Assembly (NCBI GenBank): GCA_023079485.1 | Contig: CM041083.1 | Coordinates: 141,993,052 to 142,057,051 of the forward strand | Length of the DNA: 64,000 bases | Direction of reading: 5' to 3' | Source of the DNA: Archilochus colubris | Taxonomy: Eukaryota > Chordata > Aves > Apodiformes > Trochilidae | Part shown: in pieces, positions 1-10,000 of the stretch | How the letters are laid out: each line of letters opens with the position of its first letter | Numbering within the stretch: position 1 is the stretch's first letter | The notes under the pieces: generated by a model | What the model saw: the letters and a program-made list of their open reading frames with translations, nothing else | Database searches by the model: none | What the model was told of the DNA's origin: nothing | Position numbers and translations under genes: made by a program

Positions 1-8
1 TCTTAACA

Positions 9-50
9 GAGAGAAAAAAAAAAAAAGAAAGAAAGAAAGAAAAGCAAAAG
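9..50. repeat. A/GAAA simple repeat
   Basis: An A-run passes into several GAAA units. It is a microsatellite-type, purine-only tract with no gene attached. Confidence 0.85.
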
Positions 51-3000
51 ATGAAGCTTATCTCATGTTACTTTCTTCTGGTTCCTACTTTGTAATTCTC
101 TTCACTTTTCACTATCAGCCATGAATATTACATCTTCATTTGAATTTTCAGCTGCTAAATCACGATCAGTCGAAGATCCGGTCGCCCTGTGTTAATGGGT
201 ATAACTCCAGGGGTTGTGCTGGTTTTACTGCTTGGCACATACTCAGGAATGGGAACTTAGCTTAGCAGTTGGAGCATATGGCAGGAGGAGATAGGCCAGC
301 ATCTTGGATGAAGATGCATGTATTTTGTACTCTCATGGTATGATGCATTCTTCTGCTTTGCAGATGGCACCTCAGAATTGTTGCTCTGAAAACTAATTTT
401 GCCCAGCCACGCAGGTCTGCTGACACAAGCACCAGGATCATCTGTATCTGCACAGACACTACTGCATGCTGCAGATATCCTAGGCAGGCTTTTTTTCTGA
501 GAAGCACACCTGCATCACAGTTGCTGTGGGAAGCACAAAAACACTCGGGAACCTATGACTGGCATTTGTATCCAGAGAGAATAATTCAGACAGACACAAC
601 TATCATCTTCATGTACTTCTTGTTTACTGCTTCTACTAGAAGTTTATTACAGCATAGTTGTCAGGGCAAGCATAGAGGGAATACACTGATTTTATGACAG
701 CTGGAAAGACACGTTCCTTCTATTTGACAGAGACCTAACACTGCCTTGGATTTCCTAGCAGCATCCCTGTACACACTCAGACCATTAGTTCTCAGAGAAA
801 CTGCTTTTGTTCCACACTGGGCTCATGGCACTAATCTCTGAAGTTTGCTTTTGCTCTGCCTCTGCCTCCTTGCCCCCCCTCCAAAAAAACCCATCTTCTG
901 TGTGCAAGTGGACCAAGGGCTTGCTAGAGATGTTTCAGGTGCCTGATTCTGTGCAGGCAGCAGAACTGCTGACTGAGTAGTGACTGCCCATTTTCTGGCA
1001 TAATTTGCAATACTCACAGTCACTCTGGGAATATTTTTTAAATGAACTAGGTTGGAGTGAGGTTTGTCTCAGAGTTGTGTTGCATCCTCTCCACTCTCTT
1101 TATTGTTAGCTGTACTATGTCCCAGATCTGACTATTTTTAAAGTACAGTTCCCTGTGCTTGAGGTGGGCTTCGCACTAGCTACTGGCAAGTGGTTTTTCC
1201 CTCCTCAAGTATCTGTGGTTTCTGTGGGACAGATAGCCCTGAGTACGTCTGCTTTTTACCAACTCTTCTGAAACAGTTTTGGAGCAAATGAAGCCAAGGG
1301 TGATGGACACAAACAGTTAAATTCTATTGTATTTTCTATCTGCAACAGGAGAGCAAAAGAAGAAGTAGAAATCTGAATTTAAAAAGGATCTGTCAAGCAG
1401 TGAATGGGACACTGCCTGGAGTAATGTGAAAATTACTGCCAGCTTACTGTGTATAGAGGCATACTTTTCTGTTTTGGTTTGTTTTTTGTTGTGTTTTTTT
1501 AAATTATACCAAAGAATTATTATTTACAGGACTCCTGAGAAATTGTTTCCACATTGGGGTAGGACAAGAGGACAGTTGCTGGCAATGCCGATAATATCTG
1601 TCTGATACCAGCAGGCTGGAAATCTCAAATAGCTGCAGTGTAAGGGAAGGGTTTTGGGGAGGAACATCCTCCCCTGATACAACTTCCGTGGGGCACAAAA
1701 GACACACATATTTTTGACAGTGTGCAAGAATATAAGAGCATTCTCTGCCTGCAAATGAAATGCTAGAACAGCAGAGGTTCCATAATCCCATCCTGCATTC
1801 AGATGTGTAATTTAGCAAGTAGTTTCAGGCGATGCCTCATTATCCCCAGCAGAAGTTGCCAGTGTGCTACATTCATTGCATAGATTTAAAGTAGATTTGA
1901 AGTCTTAGAGTAGAAAAATATCTGCCCTCTGAATTTATAGTGCTCTGTAACCCTTATTTGTCCCACTTATAGACTACAGCTGACTGCCTGGGGTGCTTGA
2001 TCCAGGCTTTACGACTACTACTATCACATCCAAAATCTCCAGTGATTCAGACTGTTACTGAAAGACCCTGGTTTCTTGTACAGTCACTGGAGAGAAGCAG
2101 TTTCCATGCCTAAGTACAGATCTGGCTAGGACTCATCATTGTATTTTCTGTTTGATCTCCAGAAGCAGGAAGAGTGGATAATTTTGAAACACTGAGAAAA
2201 ATCTCTCCTGCCACTCTGGGTCTCATCCACCATGGTTTCCCTGGGAAGAAAAGACTGGGGTCACAGGTTTTTTTTTTTTTCTGTGGATTTTGCTTGCTTC
2301 AAATATTAGACTGAGTTTTCTTTTTCTTTCTCATGACAGCTGAGGGGCAGGGGAACATGAATAACTCTTCTCTCCAGACTGTTTCCAAAAGTATGTTATG
2401 TACAGGAGCGCTGTTGAAGTTACTTGTTCATAGCTATTTTCATAAGTGTATAGAAATTAAAAATAACTTGTGAAAGAGTATAAAGCACCAGCAGTAAAAA
2501 GCTATGATAAAAGAAAAACAAAAAAACATTCTTAATTGTCTTATTTAAGAGAAGCTGTTTACTTGCTCCTTATCTTGGTGACCAACTTATTTGTATCCAG
2601 GCATTTTATGACAGGGAGCTGTCGCTAAAAGTCACCTGAGGAGAGTTTGAAGCCTTCTGAGAAAATCATACCCAGGAATTTTGAACTGGGATGCAGGTTC
2701 TCTGCTTGACATAACATCTCCAAACGGTGGGACAGGAGAAGTCTCTAAAATCATGGGCTGTTTTCTGTGAGTTACGCATCTGAAAAAGCACAATAAAGAA
2801 CCTGAGAGAGTCTTTGAACTTCACCTTGGCCATAGTGATCTCTAGTTTCACTGTTACTAAGTCTAAGTTTGAATGTGTGCCTTCTGAGGGCCTGGGTTTT
2901 TTAGATAACTGAAAAGTGTCTCGAAAACATTAAAGAAGGAGAATAGCATGAAGGGTAAGTGAAACACCACTTGGTATTTCTTTTACTCATTGGTCTATCT

Positions 3001-3389
3001 AAAGTGTTAGATGTCAGAGATGAAAATTTTAAAAGATTATGTAAGGCTTGAAGAAATCAAAACAGCAAAAGGGATGGTAGCAGATGACTCTAATGAGAAA
3101 GGATGTTACTGTTCCAAGAATACTTGTTGTACTATCTGGCCCCTGGAAAGAGAGTCAATTAGTGCTAGCACTGACACAATGAGGTTGTTTTACCAAGCCA
3201 GTAGACTAATAATTATCAAACGTGTTCAAGGAAATAAAATCCTGAATTCAAGCCAATCCAAGCCAAGCTTGATTAGCTTTTAGAGCTCAGACTCGATTAC
3301 CTTGACTTGATTAGGTAAAAAACACACCGCAAAATGAACAGATTCATCAAGCCTTCAAATTGTTATTTTTTCCCAATGGTCTTGCAAGT
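51..3389. other. Intergenic or intronic DNA, no gene recognised
   Basis: This is AT-rich, CpG-poor sequence with only short overlapping ORFs on both strands, the longest 104 codons. None resembles a protein family and none is flanked by convincing splice signals in a consistent frame. Short T-runs occur near 1,494 and 2,270. I see no repeat family here. Confidence 0.7.
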
Positions 3390-3699
3390 GAAGGTTGGAG
3401 CAAAGTGGGGATCAATCTCTTCTCCCAAGCAGCAAGAAATAGAACAAGAAAAAATGACCCCAAGTTGTGCCAAGGGAGATTCAGATTGTATATTAGGAAA
3501 AAATTATTCACTGAAAGGGTTTTCCTGTGCTAGAACAAGCTGCCCAGGGGAGAAGTCATATCACCATCTCTGGAGATATTTGAAAGATGTGTAGACATGG
3601 TGCTTAGAGACCTAGTTTAGTGGTGAGGCTGACAGTGTTGGGTTAATGGTTGGACTTGATGATCTTAAAGACCTTTTCCAAGCAAAATGATTCTATGAG
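3390..3699 (+). mobile_element. CR1 LINE fragment with intact 3' end
   Basis: This is the 3' portion of a chicken-repeat-1 retrotransposon on the plus strand. It follows the usual CR1 order: a segment reading 'caagttgtgccaagggagat', then 'tattaggaaaaaattattca', then 'gctgcccagggg', then a segment ending 'gttggacttgatgatctt'. It finishes with the CR1 tail 'aatgattctatg'. CR1 copies are usually 5'-truncated like this one, and CR1 does not end in poly-A. There are many substitutions, so it is not recent. No part of the reverse transcriptase domain is present. Confidence 0.93.
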
Positions 3700-4200
3700 A
3701 AAGCAAATAAGAGTGCACAGACAGCAGTTCTTTGTGACATTTGCACACAACTTGTTGACCATCTTTTGTCTGCGAAAAAGTTGCCAGATGCACTTTTTTT
3801 CTTGGGCTTCTGTCTATAAGAACACATGAAAGATGGCACTATACTAAAGGAAATTGTTTAAACATTTTGCATAGACACAAGAGAAGAAGAGTTTGTGTAC
3901 ATGGAACACATGTACATGGAGGTGGTGCATCTCACTTAGACTCAGGCTGCTTGTAGAAGCTCCTGTTTGACCATGCAGGGTGCCCTTCCAAAAAGTGTAA
4001 GAAGAGGTATGGTCTAGTGTTAAGAGTTGGTGTTGTATCCATCTTTCTCTTACTTCCTCAGGTAAAAATTGTGTTTTGTCTGAAAATGTGACCTGGTAAT
4101 TGGATAATGCCTGCTTGCTAGTGGCTGTCATACTGATGATAAAGCTGGAAAACTACATGGATTTCTAGAAAAGGAGATACTAAAAATATTTTTATGTTAT
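3700..4200. other. Intergenic spacer between two CR1 fragments
   Basis: AT-rich sequence with no recognised gene or repeat. The longest minus-strand ORF here (95 codons, 3,844-4,131) has no recognisable features. Confidence 0.6.
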
Positions 4201-4303
4201 GAGATATTCAAAAGCTTTCTGGATATGTTTCTGCTATAACTATCACTCTGAGCAAGGGGATTGTACAAGATGAGCCCTGGAGGTTGCTTCCAACCACAGC
4301 CAC
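4201..4303 (+). mobile_element. CR1 LINE, decayed 3' fragment
   Basis: About 100 bp matches the last part of CR1 in order: 'gagatattcaaaagctttct' followed by 'ggatatgttt', then a spacer equivalent to the CR1 'ctgctctg...gagcagg' stretch, then a copy of the 'gactagatgacctccagaggt' region, ending in 'cttccaacca'. The terminal octamers are lost. It is in the same orientation as the CR1 at 3,390-3,699 but comes from the same 3' region, so it is a separate insertion, not a continuation. Confidence 0.75.
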
Positions 4304-5316
4304 CCCTTGGTTGCACCACAGAAGCTCATCTGGTCATTGTCTTTGCACAGAAAAGAACAGCTCATGACACACTCATATGATAAAAATGCTTAATTTTTAG
4401 TTTCAGTCATCCCTTTTAACACAGAAATGTCAGCCTTGAATATTGTTACTTGCTGGTGGCTGTCACTTTGAGTGGTGGCAGCAGCTACAGCCTGGGCTGA
4501 TGTTACATCCCAATCAACCTTAATGAACCCATTTCTCATTAATGCCCACTACGTTTGCCACAGCTTCACACAACTTTGTGTAAACGTTGTATTTATGTTG
4601 TGTGCAGATGCCCTTTGGGAGCCAGCATGTCTTTGCACTAAGTTTAAGCTTCTGAAGAGGTAACCAGGCATTCCTCCTGCCCTTTTGCATGGCAGCTGTG
4701 GAGTCATTGCACTGGAAAGACCAATCTGCCTTTGAAGGGGCTTGTGCTACCATGAGGGTGAGGCTGGAGCTCTGCCAGCACCCACATGGCCACAAGGGCT
4801 GGTGGGTGCATGAGGAAATTGGGATACCTGAGTCTCTCCTTCCCACAGCTCTTCTGAGCAAGCCTTCACAGGGTTCAGTCTATAGTGTTTTCCTCTGTGC
4901 TTTTGCATATGTTGATTGCAAGCTGGGCTCAAAAGAGACAACAGAATTCAAGCAACTAACATATCCTTTAAATCAATGTGAACTCTTTATTTTTAAAAGG
5001 TACATTTCACTCAGGTTTCACTTTGCAAAGATGGTCATAAGTTTCACAAGCATTCCTGCAAATAATTCTTCCCTTTTATTTTGCTACCTGTAACATTGGC
5101 AAAAAGAAGTAACATTGCTCATTGGATATCATCACTAGGGAAAAAATTAACATTTCAGGAATTTTTTTGGAAGTGTTCTATCTTTCCCTGCTCCTGCTTT
5201 TGTGACACAAATTAATCTAAATATAATTTGAGTGCAGAGCATAAAGGTATTTTGATCTATGTGTTGTTGCAACCATCAGCTTCTTCTAGGTAAATTCTTC
5301 TTGAGGACATGTACAA
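4304..5316. other. Intergenic DNA left of the palindrome
   Basis: No repeat family or gene recognised. A 134-codon plus-strand ORF (4,689-5,093) overlaps minus-strand ORFs of 113 and 64 codons. The plus and minus readings are equally unremarkable, so I treat all of them as chance. Confidence 0.6.
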
Positions 5317-5883
5317 ATGTAGTGAAATGAGGCGGCCAGGTGCCACTAATTGCCAGGGAGTGAGCATGAGCTTGTGTCAAGCTCACCTGTGCCTAATTAG
5401 GGTGGGCCCCCACTACGCATGAGCAGGACCAGGGGGCCAATAAAAGGTGAGGCCTGAAGCACAGGCTCAGCTCAGTCCTGAGCACGTCTGTGGAAAGGTC
5501 AGTTGATCTTGGAGCACTGTGTTACCTTCATTGCTCCACTAATGCTCATTGCCCTCAGGGTGAGGCTCTGAGAAGTCTCAACCCGGGGCCTCAGCATTGC
5601 AGTACTGGGTCTTAGCCGGCTGCGCCACTCAAGCCTCACCCTGAGGGCGTTGAGCGTTAGTGGCTCAATGAAGGTAATACAGTGCTCCAAGAGCGACTGG
5701 CCTCTCTGCAAAGTGTGCTCAGGACTGAGCTGAGCCTGTGCTTCAGGACTCACCTTTTATTGGCCCCCTGGTCCTGCTCATGCACAGTGGGGGCCCACCC
5801 TAATTGGGCACAGGTGGGCTTGACACAAGCTCATGCTCACTCCCTGGCAATTAGTGGCACCTGGTTGCCTCATTTCACTACAT
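5317..5883. repeat. 567-bp palindromic (foldback) element of unrecognised family
   Basis: The left arm (5,317-5,572) is the reverse complement of the right arm (5,628-5,883). By eye there are about two dozen differences, including a 1-base indel, in roughly 256 positions, i.e. about 90% identity. The outer 150 bp match better than the inner part near 5,480-5,510. The ends read ATGTAGTGAAATGAGG on the left and the exact complement on the right. A loop of about 55 bp separates the arms. Each arm carries 'CCAATAAAAG' pointing inward (5,437-5,446 on plus, 5,754-5,763 on minus). I see no clear target-site duplication: the left flank is 'gtacaa' and the right flank 'accacc'. No ORF spans it with recognisable sequence. 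A foldback transposon, a MITE with very long inverted repeats, or an inverted duplication of a promoter-bearing repeat are all possible. The inverted structure is certain; its identity is not. Confidence 0.93.
5565..5640 (-). other. tRNA-like sequence (Pol III A-box and weak B-box) in the palindrome loop
   Basis: On the minus strand the loop contains TGGCGCAGCCGG (5,627-5,616), which fits the Pol III A-box consensus TRGYNNARNNGG at every position. About 35 bp further on is GGTTGAGACTT (5,583-5,573), a degraded version of the B-box GGTTCRANNCC. This is roughly the spacing expected inside a tRNA. The innermost part of the arms (GAGGCTTGAG against CTCAGAGCCTC) sits where an acceptor stem would be and can pair. 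The anticodon-arm and T-arm stems do not fold well, so this is not a working tRNA gene. It looks like the head of a tRNA-derived SINE or a decayed tRNA pseudogene caught between the arms. Confidence 0.5.
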
Positions 5884-7044
5884 ACCACCCTAGGATATGA
5901 CATTTCAGCAAATTGCATTAACTTGGGGGCTGCAGATGTTACATGTGCCTGCACTTTGTCACTCAACCAGAAGATAGAGAAGACAATTGTGTCTTCTGTG
6001 TATCTACATTTTCCTTATCTTTGAAATCTGGTATCTCAGAAATACACAGATGTCTGCACAGCACTAATTGATGCTGAGTGGTTCTACTGTGCTTAAATGA
6101 GGCATTCTTGGTGTTTTGGGCTGTCTGGGCTTTTTTATATGGAGGTGGCCTCATGAAAAAATTACTTCTAGGAATGCTACAGCCTACCTCTGCTGTAAGG
6201 AATGCAAGAGGAGGATGCATCAGTGAAGGGTTTTGTCAGTAATGATAACTGCTTGTTATTTATTTTTCTGGAACCTAGCTTGCATACTACTTAATGTAGT
6301 GGTTGTGATACATGTTCCAACTCCCACATGGAGATAGCTGCTCCCTGTAGAGTTGCACAGAACAGTGAGCTGCCTACACTTAGAAAAATGCCATCTGAAT
6401 TCATGTTTTCCTGCAGGCTGCTCTCAGTAGACATGACGAAACATGGTGTATAGATTCATGGCCAGCTTTCTGGGAACACTTCTGTATCCTCATGGCTTAG
6501 TCTGGCCAGCTAGTGAGGCCATATCCAAGCTGTTTTCTTGTCTTACGTGTGGTTTTGCCATATTTCTCTGACTGGTGGATAAGGAGGAGCCTTTAACAGA
6601 CTCTCAGGACATCATTCAAAGTAATTTCTTGGTAACTAGCAATCCATTTCCAGAGCTGGAGGTGGCCTACAGTGAGCTGCAGAGTGCCCATTAACTTTCT
6701 CTCTTTCAAGTAGAGCCAGTGATTATTTTTTCCCTCTGGGTGCACACTTGCATATCTTTACAAACAAGGCACTGTTAGATTTCTACCCTGCCATAAACTC
6801 TGACTGCAATACCTCATCTGCTGCTGACCTGAAGTGAACTCCGAGGAGAGGGAACAGTAATAAAGCAAAACCCAGCAAACAGTGTGAAGCTTTTGTAAGA
6901 TCTTATATAACTGAATTGGCTATATTGGGAACTTGCCTTTGGTTTTAATTATAGATTTAAGGGTGCACTTATCGGGCTCTGTGCCATCTCTTTGCTCCCT
7001 CCCTTCACTCTTGATTTGCTTTATATAATAAGCAGCCAACACAG

Positions 7045-7066
7045 AAAAAAAAAAAAAAAAAAAAAA
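7045..7066. repeat. A22 homopolymer
   Basis: An uninterrupted run of 22 A. No retrocopy body or upstream polyadenylation signal was recognised, so it is not read as a retrogene tail. Confidence 0.9.
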
Positions 7067-10000
7067 GGATGTTTTTCCCCCTTTCTTTCAGGAAGAGGAG
7101 AGGCCGACAAAAGTTCACTGGGGGATGGGTAGGTCTAACATGTTAATTGTCTCCTCTGGTCTTGGGCTTTAGCCTGGTCTCTCCAGAAAGTTTCAAAGGC
7201 CAGCTGTGAGAGCCCAGAAAAAAATCTCTGGTGGTCGGAAACTGGTCCATGTTTCTTCCCAAAAAGGGAGGCTGAACTTTCAGAAAAGTGTCAAGAGAAT
7301 GGCAACCCTCAAATCTACCCAAATCTATCTCTTACTCACATCTGTTTCCCAGAATATGCAAAAATTGTTTCCACAGAAGCAGAGCCAGGGAAGAAGCACA
7401 GCCACAAGGTCTTCTGAGAACCTCATGAAAACTGAGCAGAGATTTGAGGAAATGGGACTTGGATGCCCAAACTATTAAAATATAACTAACTCAGTTTATG
7501 CTGCTTGAACGTCACTTCTCAGCCTAATCTTTAATTCCATTTTTATTCACCTTCCTGGTGACTTCTACCTCTCAGAACATGTCTGCCTCTTATATTGCAA
7601 GTGCAATACCGTGTCTTCTGGTTGTTTCCCCTTTCACTGAGGACAAATTAGAAATACTGCTGAGAATGACATCAAAACTTAGGAAAGATGGTGCACCTGA
7701 TTCTGCTTTCTACAGACCACTTCTTACCATCCCTGTGACTGGGTTTCTCTAGTGAAGAATTTGTTGTTCCAGAGTTCTACCTTGTGCTGAGATGTGACAT
7801 ATGAGGTAACAAAAGGACTGTTCCTCAAAAAACTGCTGCTGAACAGATGGAAAGTTTCAGTCCTGAGGCCTTAGAGAACTGCAGAACATAGTCTGGGGTC
7901 CTCAGTTTATACAAGTATGCATCCATAGTAGCAGAGTAGGTGTGTCCATCCTTGTTCCCAGCTCCCAGCTGATATTGCTGCATCTAGTTTTGCTTTCCTT
8001 TTTCACGCCTTTTCCTAGGATGTGACTCAGTGCTTTTCAGAAAGCAGAGCCTTTGTCTGCATCATTCTCCTCCCTGCCAATCCTTTGCATCACCTGCTTG
8101 GTCCAGAGTTGGGAGTGACTCATTTTTCTCATCCAAACACATGTGCACACAATGAGCTGTCTCCCATCTAATGGCCCTTCACAGAAACTTATATGTAGGG
8201 TCACGACTGTGTTTTGTTGCAGATGCCCAGTGCCCATCTGTAGAGGACAGTCTCTGTCTGTCTCAGGATTTATATTGTTCTGATTGGTTTAAAAGCTTTG
8301 CAAGTGAAAGCAAACGATCTAGGGTTCTTTCCTTTCCTCCCTCATAGCTAATTTTGTATCTTATTTACTGTGGGAAAGCTATGCCAAACAAGCAATCTCT
8401 GCCTTTTGTTCTGAGGATGATTTTCATCCTGAACTGTTACAGAAGTGATCTTGAACCTGTTTGTGGAAAATTTGCCTATCTCTCACTTGCCATCTTACCT
8501 TTCCTCTTGGCCCCATATGCCAAGATGTGTTTTTAATGGGTTCTCTTAAACTCCATGGAAACCCTTCTGATGGGGCTAAGTAACTTAAGCATACAAATGA
8601 CTGAAAGTCATGTGAACCAGTCCACCTTTTCTTTTGCCCTGTCAAAGTTAATGGGAAGATGTGCTTCCCAACAGTAATCAGACTCATTCTGAATTAGACA
8701 GCTACCATAGATCTCATATCTTGTATTTAAAAAAAGCCAAAGACTAAGAGTTTTGATGCAGATGTCCACATTTTGTAGATATCTAATATTACAGTGCCTT
8801 ACATAAACTAAAGATATCTGGTTAACAGAGCAGAGATGCTGCAAACCACAGATTCAGGAAATAACCCATTAAACAGATTATAAAATTGTCACAAAAATGG
8901 TAGCATTTTTACTTTATATTTTAATTCCTCTGCTTAGCCTTAAATATTTGCACCTCTATATCTACTTAGACAGTTGCAAAGCCAAGTGAGAAGCTACTCA
9001 CTGTTGTCTCACAGACTCCCCCAGCAGCTTCTCAGAGCTGCTGGTAGGACCAGGAAAGAAGCAGACAGCTACAGTAACACATGATTGCACTGTAAGAACT
9101 GTGTTAGTAGGGCTCAAGTCAACCAAAGGGGATGAATTTCCAGGCACCTATTCTGATATCTTGGCTGGAAATGGGATAGGAATAGAAGAATGGGACAAGA
9201 TGAAGACAAGATGTTTAGTCTTGGGCTCGCCAGGATATTGGATGGAGTAGTGGGATGGCTGTTGAGCCTTCCTACCAGGAAACATGCCCACATTATTTTA
9301 TCTCAACATCTTTGCTTGTCCTTTGCATCAGTGTGAAGTAGTTTTAAAGTCTGTGATATTGTAGGGTGTTCAGGCACAGTAGAGAACACCCAGCTTCTGG
9401 ACCCTAGAGTGTTGTCTGCAAAGAGGAAGATGTGATGTTTTCAGGACCCCAGAAAAACTTGCAGAAGGAGGCAAGGTTTTGCACAAATATTCAAGTGGTG
9501 CCTCAGAAAGCTGAGGTACTTCCCTCTTTCATCTCTCAACAGCTTGACAATAAGGACAATGAGTTGAGAGCCTGTCTGTAGAAAACAAACCTTGACACTT
9601 CATCACACTCAGGTTGAATTTTGATGATGATCTCAACATGACTGAGCCAAACTTCTGACTGCTTGTTGTGTGAAAGTACTTACTTTGCTTGTTCTTGTGC
9701 TCTAGGGACCTTGGAAATTGGTAGCTTTGGAGGAGCTCATTTCCCAAGAGAAGCAAAATACTGAAGTCTTCTGGGGCTCCTTTGAATGAACCATTGGCAA
9801 CATGTTTTGGTACTGTTCTCCAAAGAAGCCAGAAAGCAGATGGCATTTCAGAGCGTGACAAGCTTGCTGCCTTATTCCAGAAGTGGCACATCCTGTGCTG
9901 CCCTGATGCCAGCACCTTCTCCTCACTGGTGGGAGAAAACTCCTGAACAGCAGGCAGTGCTTTCCACACCTCCCACTCCCCACCCAAAGATGACCAGAGG

